DNA of 64,000 bases from Lumbricus rubellus (taxonomy: Eukaryota; Annelida; Clitellata; Crassiclitellata; Lumbricidae), in assembly GCA_945859605.1 (NCBI GenBank), contig OX243824.1, positions 5,820,313 to 5,884,312 of the forward strand, written 5' to 3'. A program made the translations under genes and the position numbers. How positions within the stretch are numbered: position 1 is the first letter of the stretch; every line of letters starts with the position of its first letter. Below are positions 54,521 to 64,000 of this stretch, piece by piece. The notes under the pieces are model-generated. The model was not told where the DNA came from and did no database searches. It worked only from the letters and a program-made list of their open reading frames with translations.

Positions 54521-54582
<62 letters not shown>
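54505..54582. repeat. (TA)n microsatellite
   Basis: A TA run with one ACG interruption, following the SINE3 3' end GATGTTCTGCCGTATA. Confidence 0.93.
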
Positions 54583-54587
<5 letters not shown>

Positions 54588-55590
54588 TCCAAGCTTTGAT
54601 GGAAAATCATCATATAGGCTATATGTAGCGGTATCGCTATTTTATCCAGTGCTTAAAGTGCAGAAATAGAATTGCCTGGACGCTCCTTAACTTTCCTAAA
54701 AAGTGGCAGGACGCCCCTTATATTTTTGGGCTGTGGTGGCCAATAAGTGTCGGGACACTGTACAGATTTTAAAATAAGTGCATGGACGCCGTCCATGACC
54801 GTCCTGCCACACTTTAGGTCTTGAATTCGTATCTACTGTACGTTGTATAAGTAGTTAGCAAATCCAAGACAGCAAATAAAAGCAATTGACGTTACTTATA
54901 GTTTCAGATTAATTCTACTAAAAGGTGTCTAACAGATAACACGCTATAGCTTATATTTTTGTCGTATTGAAGGTCTGTGGCCTGTACGTACTGGTATAAT
55001 TATATATATTTTATTAGGTCTTCACGACACAAATTAATTTCATTTACATAGCGCCTCCTAAAGAATGGCCATTGTACTTGTATTACAATTGCATTGTATT
55101 GTACTGCGTGACATAGTTTGAGGGACTCTTCTTTTCCTTTCGTTTTTCCTTCTCCTGTTATTGTTCTTCTGCTCCATCTTCTTCTCCTCATGCACATAAA
55201 AAATGAACAGCAAAAGACTCCTTGGTCATGGCCGGTCTCTTGAAGACCTTTGAACCAGCCCATGATACGTTTTCAAAGTAGCATTGGACACCCTTTAGAT
55301 ATGTGCTTAACGCATTTTAAAAGACAATCTAACTTCAGCAAATTATATTAATTAAGCGATGTTACTAAAGGCTGTGCACCTGACTGTATTGGTATAAAAA
55401 TTGTTAAATCTTCATCAAAATTATCATCATTTGCCTCAACCGCTATTCTTAAATTTCAAATAATTTATTTTCTGCAATTATTAATTAAAAATAAACTAAA
55501 TAATTTAAAAACAGATTTGATATTGTCTCGTTTCTTGGGCATATGAATCCGCAAAAATTGTTCTGAGATTGGAGCACGGTCCCGGAGGCA
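54583..55590 (+). repeat. modules K, J, A, B start
   Basis: TTGCCTGGACGCTCCTTAAC, J core ACTAAAAGGTGTCTAACAG at 54918, AGCGCCTCCTAAAGAATGGC, inverted core GGACACCCTTTAGATATG at 55287, TTTGATATTGTCTCGTTTCT. Closest to 5.64-6.35 kb. Confidence 0.8.
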
Positions 55591-56125
55591 TATAGGCATT
55601 CCGTTCCAGATTTCGTTAGCATTGTCAGCCTTAAGCACCTTCTCATTGGCGGATCCCATATTATGAATATTCATAACCAGTGACGTTATTGAACACGTTT
55701 TGTTTACAGATTACTGCGGCTTGCGTTGGTAATATCAACAATCTTATAAATTATGTTAAATAAATCGCAGCCTTTGAGTCCATTAGCTACTTGCTAAGAT
55801 TTAAAAGTGCTTTAATAAACTTCTAAGGAAGACCTTTGTGATTGGAGCTATGCAAATTTATATGAACTTTGGGCGATTACGCCTGGTGTCGAGATCAAAC
55901 GGATGGTGACTAAAAATCGTCGAAACGATGCGATTCAGTTCAAAATGACCCTGCTGTTTACCCGGATGGAGTAACATACATCGCCAGTGATGTATCAGAA
56001 AATACGAACTCTGATTGGCTGAGAGTTCGCAGATTCATCATATCCCTTCGATATTAGATCCAGGCTCTGCCTCTTTCTCGTCCTCTTAGACGGTTACTGC
56101 GTGGGGACGTTGAGAGAAAGTCCAT
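55591..56125. other. island with no partner in the window
   Basis: Module B breaks off after GAGCACGGTCCCGGAGGCAT. The next 500 bp have no repeat, SINE box or terminal repeat that I can recognise and no convincing frame. The last 35 bp (CCTCTTAGACGGTTACTGCG) look like SINE3. Confidence 0.4.
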
Positions 56126-56245
56126 GGGCGGAGACTTAGGGGGAGGGAAACGGTCCCCTCAATGAGTGTGGTGGGGACGGCCCATGCATTTGTCCCCTCC
56201 AATTGTTGAGTGTCAGGACACTTCATGAAGACACACTGCATACAT
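56126..56245 (-). mobile_element. G/C-run element end, inverted
   Basis: CATGGGCGGAGACTTAGGGG, AATGAGTGTGGTGGGGACGG, CCCTCCAATTGTTGAGTGTC. This is the reverse of the right end at 57462-57628. Confidence 0.6.
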
Positions 56246-56619
56246 TGGCGCGAACAAAAGACTAAAAACAAGTTCAGCAACTTTTTTGGCAGAAAAATGG
56301 GTATTTAAACACCTTTAAAGAGGTTATTTCTCTGCTATATATATACAGGGCCTAAAATCTCTGCAATTTGACAAGCAATCATTTGTGTATTATAATTGTA
56401 ACCGTCGGTTTTGGTGAACTATTACCATTCATTGAATATGCATTCGATCATGGAAACTCAGGAAACTGTAGCAAGAATTTTAATCGTTGTTTATTATATT
56501 TTGCACTATTTGTTTTTATGGCATTTTCTCAGTGTTGCACCTTTTTTGCTGTAGCCACTGTTGTTGCTTTTATTATTACTACTTAATTTGATACTGCTAT
56601 TCCGTCTACTGTCACTGTC

Positions 56620-56686
<67 letters not shown>

Positions 56687-57060
56687 TATACGTAAGTGAT
56701 GCAAGTGCCGAGTCTGGCCAAGAATAGGGGCAGTACCTCAGACACTGGCAGGTGATATAATCCCAATATTATTGCACCTACATCCTCAGTATGTCGCTCT
56801 CAGTGCTTTTAAAGTTGTGTATCATATTTCTTTTTTCTTTCGTTCAACTCTCCGATTTGGGTGTTTTTGGATACCTTTAAATCGTTTATTTAGAATTTAT
56901 ATATCTAAACGCCCGGTTATTATTGCAACTTTGACAATCGCGCCAATTCTTGGCATGTTCTTCGATATCGTAATTACTTCGGATTCTATGCCGATTAATA
57001 GGCCCTACTAATGAATAAAAATCCGATTCAGCAATCAAACTCACAAAGTCGCATAAATTA
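56246..57060. other. unmatched AT-rich stretch with a TA run
   Basis: No partner found. A TA run lies at 56622-56682. A 72-codon frame at 56368-56586 is hydrophobic, but has no recognisable domain, and base composition alone could produce it. Confidence 0.4.
56622..56682. repeat. (TA)n microsatellite
   Basis: An uninterrupted TA run. Confidence 0.93.
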
Positions 57061-57061
57061 T

Positions 57062-57628
57062 CCATGGGCGGAGACTTGGGAGAGGGGACGAACGAGTGAC
57101 GCCGAAGGAAGGACGCGAGATTTTGGGCTGACGAATGGCTGAGTCGCCGACGAAATTTTTCACTTTTGTCGACCAATATTTCTGGCGATCTTTTTTTAGT
57201 CATCCGCCCGAAATCTCCAGAAAAAATTACATTTTTCCCGTCCAAAAAAGTTGATGACTTTTTTTAGTCATCCGCCCGAACTCTGGAAACCCCATTTTCC
57301 GCCCGAAATCTTCAGAAAAAGTAACATTTTTCACGCAAAAAAGTTCATGACCTTTTTGAGTCAATAACCCGAAATATTCATAAAAAAATTTCCATTTTCC
57401 CCGTCACAAAAGTTTATGACCTTTTTTAAGTAATTTATTCCCCAGTGTATGAATAGGCCTATCGTGTGTATGCAGTGTGTTTTCATGATGAAGTGTCCAT
57501 GCCCCAACGCTCAACAATTGGGGGAGGGACAAATGCATGGACCGTCCCTCCAACACATTCATTGAGGGGACCGTCCCTCTTACCCCCCCCCCCCAACCCC
57601 CACCTTCTTAGGTTTCCGCCCATGCTGC
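57062..57628. mobile_element. DNA element with CATGGGCGGA ends and internal minisatellite
   Basis: The left end CATGGGCGGAGACTTGGG and right end AGGTTTCCGCCCATG are inverted repeats. Inside, TTTAGTCATCCGCCCGAAAT, CTTCAGAAAAAGTAAC and related words repeat four or five times, in the opposite sense to the 1-485 array. The right part carries the C/G runs shared with 1020-1170. No coding frame. TSD not evident. It is inserted in the CR1-like LINE fragment. Confidence 0.65.
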
Positions 57629-58020
57629 AGATCGTCTTGATCTTTTTGTTCCAAGGACTAGGACTGTTCATGCCCAACATCGGGCGTTTGCTGTGATTGT
57701 TCCATCCATTTGAAATGTCCTTCCTCCAGTGGCGACGCCAGAATTTCTGCTTTGGGGGCTGAATCCTCGCTGAGGAAATTTTTTATTTTCATTCGCCAAA
57801 ATATCTGATGATCGTTTTTAGCCATTTTGGTTGATATCCACAATTTCTGGCGACCTTTTTTCTGAGGGGGGGGGTCACTAATCATTGAAATATTTCATTT
57901 TTACATGTAGAAAAATCGGATGGGCTTTTTTTAGAGACTTTGCCCCCTGGCGCCGTTACTGCCTTACTCCATCACTCCGGGCTAAACTAATGACCTGTTT
58001 TCCTTAGACCTATCAGTCTT
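57629..58020 (+). mobile_element. CR1/L2-like LINE fragment, interrupted
   Basis: GCAGATCGTCTTGATCTTTT, ACATCGGGCGTTTGCTGTGA and, after the insertion, ACTCCGGGCTAAACTAATGA match 29.98-30.14 kb, the end of the reverse transcriptase region. Confidence 0.72.
57727..57961. mobile_element. hAT-like MITE, 235 bp
   Basis: CAGTGGCGACGCCAG and CTGGCGCCGTTACTG are inverted ends. CCTTCCTC and CCTTACTC flank it (57719-57726, 57962-57969), and the empty site is visible at 30.09 kb (CCTTCCTCCCTCACTACGGG). Confidence 0.88.
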
Positions 58021-58420
58021 TCGCTCCACGTGATTACTATAAGGCCAGCAAAATAATGTTGTGTTTCCGGTAACAGAGCTAAACAAAATTGGGTACGTAG
58101 GTCGAAAAATATTTTTATTTTTGTAAAATATTTGTATACAGCGACTATCTGAAAAATTACACACTACTGCTCTTTTTGCACAAAGTTACACGCTGCAACC
58201 AAGCACGTGTTCTAAGCAAGTATAAACTGCTTACTTCAAGCCTATCTCTGGAAACCTTTTGGTGGTCAGATCGGGCTCTAGATAAATTGTAATATAGCAT
58301 AAGATGGCCGTTTGAACCGCCAGCCAGTCGACGATCGGGAGAATGGCTTGTGGGGATTGGAGATATATTACATTCTCTGACACATTCTATAAGCACTTAA
58401 AAATTGTTCTGTTTGGCCGT
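58021..58420. other. no recognised feature
   Basis: AT-rich sequence with no partner in the window, no clear frame and no terminal repeats. It may be the 3' untranslated part of the preceding LINE, since a LINE-type tail follows. Confidence 0.35.
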
Positions 58421-58759
58421 GCTGTAGTCGGGAGCACCTCTGAGTAGTTTCCTTAAAGAGACGCTATATAAATACTTGAATCAATGAATGAATGAATGAA
58501 TGAGTGAGTGAGTGAATAAATAAATGAATGAATGAGTGAGTGAGTGAGTGAGTGAATGAAAGAATGAATGAATGAATGCATGAATAAATGAATGAATGAA
58601 TGAATGAATGAATGAACGAATGAATGAATGAATGAATGAATGAACGAACGAACGAATGACTGAATGAATGAATGAATGAATGAATGAATGAATGAATGAA
58701 TGAATGAATGAATGAATGAATGAATGAATGAATGAATGAATGAATGAATGAATGAATGA
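58421..58759 (+). repeat. LINE/SINE-type 3' end followed by (TGAA)n
   Basis: GTCGGGAGCACCTCTGAGTA and GACGCTATATAAATACTTGA resemble both the SINE 3' body and known L2-type tails, then about 270 bp of TGAA units with TGAG, TAAA and CGAA variants begins at 58481. It suggests that a LINE sharing the SINE tail seeded the tract. Confidence 0.8.
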
Positions 58760-59269
58760 AGATGACATGAGCATTTTGAGACTCCTGTCTGCTCCTCTGG
58801 CGTATAGTGTTTTAGAATGAATATGCATTGACAAACACTGTCAATGGCAGGCTCATGCATCGGTGTCAGAGAATTGACCAAGAGTAGTCGTAGACCGAGG
58901 CTTAGAAATATGAAGTCGCCACTTGCTTAACAATGGCTAACTCCTCTCCTACATGTATGTTTACCACGGTCGCCGATTGGCTTAAGCGGGTACCCTTGTA
59001 ACACAGAAAGTGTAGGTTCTGCAGCCCTACTCCTCCTCTGAGACGCACACTGTGGGGATGGGACATTGGGAAAGTCACAATATTACTCAAAGCCACTGAT
59101 GTTCTGCCGTTTACGAAAGTCTGAGCTGTGGAAGGATGGGAAAGCATAATATGCAGCGGTACCGCTATCGTATATCAATTTTTGTTCAGAAGTCCAGAAA
59201 ATGTACTTTGAAAACTATTGACAAATATACTTATACGTTTTTATTGCTACGATTAAAGGTGTGCAATAA
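58760..59269 (+). mobile_element. SINE3 (variant) with lead, and module V start
   Basis: TCATGCATCGGTGTCAGAGA, AAGTCGCCACTTGCTTAACA, CACGGTCGCCGATTGGCTTA, a decayed B box GTGTAGGTTCTGCAGCCC, GCAGCGGTACCGCTATCGTA, core GATTAAAGGTGTGCAATAAC near 59252. Confidence 0.65.
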
Positions 59270-59615
59270 CACAAGTGACATAGCTACCCAGATGCTTCAA
59301 GTTGTCATGATGTGGAGCAGACATGCACAGGCCGGTCAGGACAGACCGGTGGAGAGAGTCGGGGAGAGAGCGTATATGGGACACATACGGGCATTGTCCC
59401 AGGTTGTCCTTCATGCCTCTCTCCCAATATTCTCTTCAATCAGACAAGGTGGTCTAGCTGCTCCAAGATGTTAATGGTATGGAGCAGACCTGCTGACCGG
59501 ACCGGTTGAAGCTGGGAAGCATGATGCGAGACAGACTCAGACAGAGAGTGGCGTCGGACTCCTACGGGCAATGAGCCTAAGGATGTTGATGATGATGATG
59601 ATGATGATGATGAAT
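59270..59615 (+). mobile_element. LINE 3' end with (GAT)n tail
   Basis: It interrupts module V, and AATAACA occurs on both sides (near 59264 and 59614), a possible TSD. GGAGCAGACATGCACAGGC and a related GGAGCAGACCTGCTGACCG are repeated inside, and it ends in about eight GAT units. GAT-type tails and short W-S-R coding bits fit a 3' fragment of an RTE-like LINE. Confidence 0.6.
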
Positions 59616-59739
59616 AACAGGCATATTAATCACCGATGGCACTTAGTCTAGTATATAAACTTTAACTCGTGTTTCGTTTTTCGTCGTCGCGTATTTTTGT
59701 ATGCATTGTTATTCATTTTTATTCCTCGCATTTTCTATA
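59616..59739 (+). repeat. module V remainder
   Basis: GGCATATTAATCACCGATGG and TTCGTTTTTCGTCGTCGCGT. Confidence 0.7.
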
Positions 59740-59937
59740 GCGCCCCTTCAAGATATCCACTCAGAGGCGCTGCCAACTACAGCGCGTACACTGCATCAGA
59801 GTTTCACGCCGAAGCGCATGAGCAATTGCAAGTGAAGGACTTGCTCAAGGTCCTCACGTGGTGGCTTGAGGTGGATTCGAACCGAAACCCTTTGATTGCA
59901 AGGCAGTGAACCCACCATAACACCACCGCGCTCCACT
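59740..59937 (-). mobile_element. SINE, minus strand, first head type
   Basis: Minus strand: GTGGAGCGCGGTGGTGTTAT, TTCACTGCCTTGCAATCAAA, GGTTCGAATCCACCTC, GACCTTGAGCAAGTCC, CAGCGCCTCTGAGTGGATAT. Good A and B boxes. Confidence 0.82.
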
Positions 59938-60581
59938 AATTATGATTATTAGGCCTTTATCTTTCAAATCATCTTCATTTATATGGCGCCTTTCGTAGAA
60001 TGATTATTGCATTAGGCCTATGTCATTATTGTGTCGTATTGTGCTGTATACATGCAGCTTGAGTGATTCTCCGTCTCCTTTGCTGCTCCTATTTTCTGAT
60101 TTTACTCCATCTAATTCTCGCATTCGTGAACATCAAGGATAGCAACATACGGTCTTCGGCCAGGCGATTTTGAACCAGCATTTGATATTCTTTTATTCTG
60201 TAGCATTGGACACCTTTTAGATGTTTGCTTACTGCATTTTAAAATTGAACTAACTTCTATGTATATAATTTTAATGCCAGATGCATTGTAGTCATTGTAG
60301 TGTATTACAGGTACTAACATATTTGTTATGCCTTCATCGACAAATTAATTATCTTCAATTGCTTCAACCGCAGTCCTGCAGTTTAAGAAAAATGCTTTTG
60401 TATAAATATTGATTCAAAATAAATTAAAGAATTTTTAAAATGGTATCTTCTCTTTTCGGTCAGATAAATGCGCAAGAAATTAACATGCGAAAGGCGTACT
60501 GCTCTGTAGCCACCCTTACAATCTTAGGGTGGCCCTTTCAGTTGCCCATACATGATGTAGGCTACAAACATCGACACGCAA

Positions 60582-60582
<1 letters not shown>
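59938..60582 (+). repeat. modules A' and B'
   Basis: TATGGCGCCTTTCGTAGAAT, GAACATCAAGGATAGCAACA (another empty site of the 31.15 kb hAT), inverted core GGACACCTTTTAGATGTTTG near 60209, ATGGTATCTTCTCTTTTCGG. Confidence 0.75.
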
Positions 60583-60654
<72 letters not shown>

Positions 60655-60658
60655 CACC
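60583..60658. repeat. (CA)n microsatellite
   Basis: A CA run with one AAA interruption, homologous in position to 32023-32078. Confidence 0.95.
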
Positions 60659-60673
60659 TAAATACTATACTTG

Positions 60674-60893
60674 TGGGGCGCGGTGGTCTAGTGGTGGCGT
60701 CGTTGCCTTGGAGCCGGAAGGTCCGAGGTTCGAATCCACCTGGCCGCGTAAGGACCTTGGGCAAGTCCTTCACTCACAATTACTCAGCGCTTCGGCGTGA
60801 AACTCCGATGCAGTGTCTGCTCTGCATCGGGAGCGCCTCTGAGTAAAGAGAGCTGGAAGGGGCGCCATAACAAGTGCACATACAAACAAACAT
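60674..60893 (+). mobile_element. tRNA-derived SINE, plus strand
   Basis: GGGGCGCGGTGGTCTAGTGG, CCGAGGTTCGAATCCACC, AGGACCTTGGGCAAGTCCTT, GAGCGCCTCTGAGTAAAG, and tail CACATACAAACAAAC. ATACTAT on both sides is a possible TSD. The B' copy at 32.08 kb lacks it, so the insertion is younger than that duplication. Confidence 0.9.
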
Positions 60894-61446
60894 ACTATTC
60901 GCTAGATGGCGATGGGTGATCAAAAATTACAGTATACATAATAAGAATCCAAATTGTCGGAAAGGATCTCACCCCGTAAGAGAGACTTTATTTCGTCAAC
61001 GGAGGAAATATTCTCACCCCTCCCTTCCGGATACTTTATTTGAGAATAACTTCTAAGCCTTCATGGAAAAGCATAATATGCAGCGGTATCGCTACTGTAT
61101 CTACTGTGCGTTGAATAAAAAATTTAACCGGGACCGGATCAACAAATAAAACCAGTTGACAACGTCTCTTATAGTTTAAAGTTACTTCGACTAAAAGGTG
61201 CTTTACAAATCACACACTATAGCTTATATTTTTCGTCGCAGTGTAGGTCTGTAGGTACTGGAATAATTCATTATTATTCTTTCATGATACAAATTATTTT
61301 CACTTACATGGCGCCCTTTGAAGAATGACCATTGTACTTTACTGCAATTGCATTGTATTGTATTGCGTGGCAAAGCTTGTGGAACTGCTCCATCTTCTCT
61401 TCTCATGCACATCAAAGATGAACAGGAAAAGACCCATCGGTCATAT
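60894..61446 (+). repeat. B' end, inverted D fragment, J, A
   Basis: TATTCGCTAGATGGCGATGG, AGACTTTATTTCGTCAACGG, CAGCGGTATCGCTACTGTAT, J core ACTAAAAGGTGCTTTACAAA near 61193, ATGGCGCCCTTTGAAGAATG. A stops at GGTCAT where the fold-back region begins. Confidence 0.75.
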
Positions 61447-61448
61447 CA

Positions 61449-61660
61449 ATGAAGGTGAAAATCAGCCAAAATTATTCTTCTAAGGAAGACAATCAAGACA
61501 ACGAACTTCATATTGACCTTTCACGAATGAATCAGAATTCCAATGAAACGTCACATTCTAGTAGTTGTAAGGGTGATGATACTGGGCCATACCCGACTGA
61601 TGATACACAGCCAAAACAGACTGATGATACTGGGCCAACTCCCCCCTCCAACGTGGTTAC
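61449..61660 (+). pseudogene. coding-like fragment with octapeptide repeat
   Basis: An open frame begins MKVKISQNYSSKEDNQDN and continues with acidic, serine- and asparagine-rich sequence, then three 24-bp in-frame repeats at 61575, 61599 and 61623 that encode DDTGPYPT, DDTQPKQT and DDTGPTPP. The inverted right arm encodes the same three units on the minus strand. No known domain is recognised. It could be a captured exon or a chance frame. Confidence 0.35.
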
Positions 61661-62164
61661 TTGTGCGCTAGCCAATGGCAAACCTCCAAATTGTCACGTG
61701 GCCTATCAATCAATTATTTGTCCGTGTGCTTGTCTGTCTGGCCGACTTGCATGATTGCGCATTTCAAATGTGAACCAATGACTGTAACGTTCTTTTTTGA
61801 TATTCTAAATACACTTGTTGCAGTAAAATTCGTGTGCTCCAAATTTATTGTGTAAGAAATGAATGATTTAAATGCATGTCCTATTCGCGCTAGGCCTATG
61901 CATGTTGAATTTAATTGTGAGGCGAGCTTGCCATTGGTTGTCAGCAATTAATATGAGCAGCCGCCGAATTGACCACGCTATCTGTGGAAGCATGTGATTG
62001 GTCGGGTTGTCACTTTTTAGGTATGTATATTTGATACCAGAACAACTATATACACAACTAATACGCACAACGTGGGGTCTCCCAATGCGGTTGCCTTCGT
62101 CTATATGGCGCAACAAGGGTCCTCCTTTGAGTTCTAATTAGATTAGCACCGTCAGCGGAGGTTG

Positions 62165-62352
62165 AGCATAGTCGGACAGGCATACAGACACGGTCAGACA
62201 TACAGTCGGACAGGCATACAGACACGGTCAGACATACAGTCGGACAGCCATACAGACACGGTCAGACATACAGTCGGACAGCCATACAGACACGGACAGA
62301 CATACAGTCGGACAGCCATACAGACACGGACAGACATACAGTCGGACACACA
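62165..62352. repeat. minisatellite, 34-bp unit, 5-6 copies
   Basis: GGTCAGACATACAGTCGGAC followed by AGGCATACAGACAC (or AGCCATACAGACAC) is repeated in tandem; later units have GGACAGACATAC. Flanked by a decayed half-unit at each side. Confidence 0.92.
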
Positions 62353-62535
62353 TACAAAGAGAAGGATATCCATACAGTCAACCAGACAGACAAGCACACG
62401 GACAAATAATTGATTGAAGTAACCACGCTGGAGGGGGGAGTTGGCCCAGTATCATCAGTCTGTTTTGGCTGTGTATCATCAGTCGGGTATGGCCCAGTAT
62501 CATCACCCTTACAACTACTCATTCTAACCTCATAT

Positions 62536-62689
62536 ATAGGGCATACTCTCAGTATGATCCACAAATCGTGGTTTTTAAAACAGTAGGCTTACAATTAAAT
62601 TTGTCATGATGTTTTTGTAAGAAAAATAAACTTTCTATAATTTAGGTATTGTATAAAATTTTAGGTATGTAAGGTTTATAATTAGGCCT
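62536..62689. other. short AT-rich spacer
   Basis: TTTTAGGTATTGTATAAAATTT-like sequence (TTTAGGTATTGTATAAAA, TTTTAGGTATGTAAGG) holds a small direct repeat; nothing else is seen. Confidence 0.4.
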
Positions 62690-62815
62690 ATTAGTAGCCT
62701 TTAGTAGCCTTCCCGTGCGTTCCGCATGATTCAATGCGTTTAGTTGAGATTGGGGTTCCGCGAGAAATATTATGACGCGAAGGGTTCCGCGGCTCAAAAA
62801 GTTTGGGAAACGCTG
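62690..62815 (-). mobile_element. single hAT-like end
   Basis: On the minus strand it begins CAGCGTTTCCCAAACTTTTT and continues GAGCCGCGGAACCC, with a second GGGGTTCCGCG-like block inside. This is the usual look of hAT ends. The other end is not found, so it is truncated. Confidence 0.55.
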
Positions 62816-63794
62816 TCTTAGGCAAATGAATCCGTAAAACTGAACTTGCGATTGGCGCACGGCCCCGGAGCCCTACTTAAAATCTGAATGTGGCACTCTT
62901 ATTTGCCCATGCATGATGTAGGTTACTGTGACATACATCAAGACACAAGCAATCTCGCGCACTAACCCACACCTGCATGCCTACATACTATTCGCTAAAT
63001 GTCACCAGAGAGACATTTTGTGAATTCGCCTTCGCAAAAGTGAACGGACAAGTTGGTACTTTTAGTATTACTATAGCATTATGTGCCGCCGCCGCTTTAT
63101 TGCAATGGATAAAGCGCTTTAGAGGTGTCGAACACACGCTTAAAATTCTAATAGCATATTGTTATTTTTAGCGTTGCTGCTCTGCAAATAATCTTAGCAG
63201 GAGAAGAAAGAAGTTGAGCAATCTAGTTTAACTTACCCTGACCCGGTATCGCGTTACAGAGTCTCCCCAAAAGTCTTCCCCTTGGAGACTTTATTTCGAA
63301 AAAGATTCGCCCTCCCCCCGTGTGGACTTTTTTCAAAAATAAATTAGACCATGGGGGAGAGAATATTTTGCGCCGACGAAATAAAGTCTCCCCTTTCAGA
63401 TGAGCAGGTTAAACCGTTAGTCTGCGTTGATAAATTATTTAACAAGAAAAATTATATACTTTTATATCATAAAATTTCTTCAAATTTGGAGTTTCACCCA
63501 TGCACGGCGAAACTCTTTCGGTGGAAGATTTTGTGTCAAGGCAAAGTGACACCGCCCCATAACAAAAGAGCAAATTGCTTGCGGTTCCAACCGCAAATAA
63601 TTATTGCACGCTGAAACAGCAATTTTAAGGTGTCTAAAAATATCCTGCTATAATTACGTTTTAGTTTAAGCTTGACGACACTGTGTGTTAAGAAAGATCA
63701 TTAGCGTCGCCCTCCTCCATTATCCATGTGTGGGACTGGCACTGTGAGAGTGCAAACGGTGGTGGAGCAATTTCTATAATTATAGTGTTTCTTC
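62816..63794 (+). repeat. modules B, C, D, E, F
   Basis: TTAGGCAAATGAATCCGTAA, GCATGATGTAGGTTACTG, C core CTTTAGAGGTGTCGAACAC at 63117, then a deletion to the C tail TTTTTAGCGTTGCTGCTCTG, D (AATAAAGTCTCCCC), E core ATTTTAAGGTGTCTAAAAAT at 63623 and hairpin GGCACTGTGAGAGTGC near 63738. Confidence 0.8.
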
Positions 63795-64000
63795 AAGATC
63801 AGGATGACTACTCAGAGGCGCTGCCGACTACAGCACGGACACTGAACCGGAGTTTCACGCCAAAATGCATGAGCAATTGCAAGTGAAGAACTTGCTCAAG
63901 GTCAGTACGCGGCGGTTTGAGGTGGATTCGGACCGGCAATCCTCTGTCTCCAATGCACCGAGCATTGTTCAATGCTTGCAGAAACATCCTTTTAACGCCT
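63795..64000 (-). mobile_element. SINE, minus strand, second head type, at window edge
   Basis: Minus strand: AAAAGGATGTTTCTGCAAGC, ACAATGCTCGGTGCATTGG, CGGTCCGAATCCACC, ACCTTGAGCAAGTTC and GGCAGCGCCTCTGAGTAGTC. The window ends in the head region. Confidence 0.78.

Larger units (their letters stand above)
61447..62535. mobile_element. fold-back region with a 34-bp minisatellite core, unclassified
   Basis: Left arm about 61560-61745 and right arm about 62380-62525 are reverse complements (GGGTGATGATACTGGGCCAT, ACTCCCCCCTCCAACGTGG, ATCAATTATTTGTCCGTGTG); the left arm has about 50 extra bases. Between them lie 400 bp of unmatched sequence and the minisatellite. It replaces the part of the array between A and B. 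The outer boundaries are not sharp and no TSD is evident. Confidence 0.7.

Noticed and set aside
56368..56586. 72-codon hydrophobic frame
   Set aside because: No domain, no initiation context and no conservation evidence; AT-rich DNA readily gives such frames.
58453..58881. Open frames rich in SFIH repeats
   Set aside because: Translation of the (TGAA)n tract.
62165..62352. CRISPR-like array
   Set aside because: Units are contiguous 34-bp tandem repeats without unique spacers, in eukaryotic-type sequence.

Overview
The window looks like repeat-dense, non-coding DNA from a metazoan nuclear genome. It is AT-rich and full of long microsatellites. It holds tRNA-derived SINEs, pieces of several non-LTR retrotransposon clades, and mariner, hAT, piggyBac and Helitron elements. 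Nothing prokaryotic, viral or organellar is visible. A marine invertebrate is my guess from this repertoire, but the sequence does not fix the taxon. I find no intact host protein gene, rRNA, genuine tRNA gene or CRISPR array. Almost every open frame is a microsatellite translation or a transposon relic.

The main structure is a long, irregular higher-order repeat. A set of modules recurs across the window in nearly the same order. I name them for this annotation: K (CCTGGACGCTCCTTAACTTT), J (CTAAAAGGTGTCTAACAGAT), A (GGCGCCTCTTGAAGAATG to GGACACCCTTTAGATATG), B (TTTGATATTGTCTCGTTTCT to TTTTCGCTAG), C (CTTTAAAGGTGTCTGACAC to ATCGATAATGCATAT), D (AAATAAAGTCTCCC to GGGGAGACTTTG), E (AATTTTAAGGTGTCTAAAGA), F (hairpin GGCACTGTCAGAGTGC), a minus-strand SINE, G (CCGAGGTTGGGCTAAGC), H (TTTACCTATTTTACGTCATT), then second versions of F and C (F', C'), a second SINE (SINE2, minus), a third hairpin version (F''), a TA run, a second E (E'), and a third SINE (SINE3, plus). 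The cycle then returns to K. V (ATTAAAGGTGTGCAATAACT), A' and B' are a parallel set. Cycles begin near 1.4, 5.7, 11.2, 17.1, 22.4, 26.8, 33.3, 44.7, 54.6 and 61.1 kb. Most modules carry one copy of an AAAGGTGT core.

Younger mobile elements interrupt this array, and many keep target-site duplications (TSDs): a fold-back mariner (3.1-4.1 kb), paired hAT-like elements (6.4-7.8), a hAT and a short retroposon (10.3-10.9), a mariner relic (17.4-18.0), a decayed piggyBac (18.1-19.1), hATs (23.7, 31.2, 53.4, 57.7), a Helitron (32.4-33.3), a terminal-inverted-repeat (TIR) MITE (36.7-37.5), an L2/CR1-like tail (38.2-39.0), and an RNase H-bearing non-LTR element (39.5-41.9) that holds a 635-bp palindrome. 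An unclassified 3.3-kb element with eight subterminal repeats lies at 49.5-52.7, and a fold-back region with a minisatellite at 61.4-62.5. Because the array is duplicated, several insertions have an empty counterpart elsewhere in the window, so their order can be read directly.

The window works as a layered record: an old modular array, SINEs duplicated with it, then nested insertions. The best candidates for something undescribed are the AAAGGTGT/hairpin array itself and the 3.3-kb element with structured subterminal repeats. All family names rest on motifs read by eye; no database search was possible.
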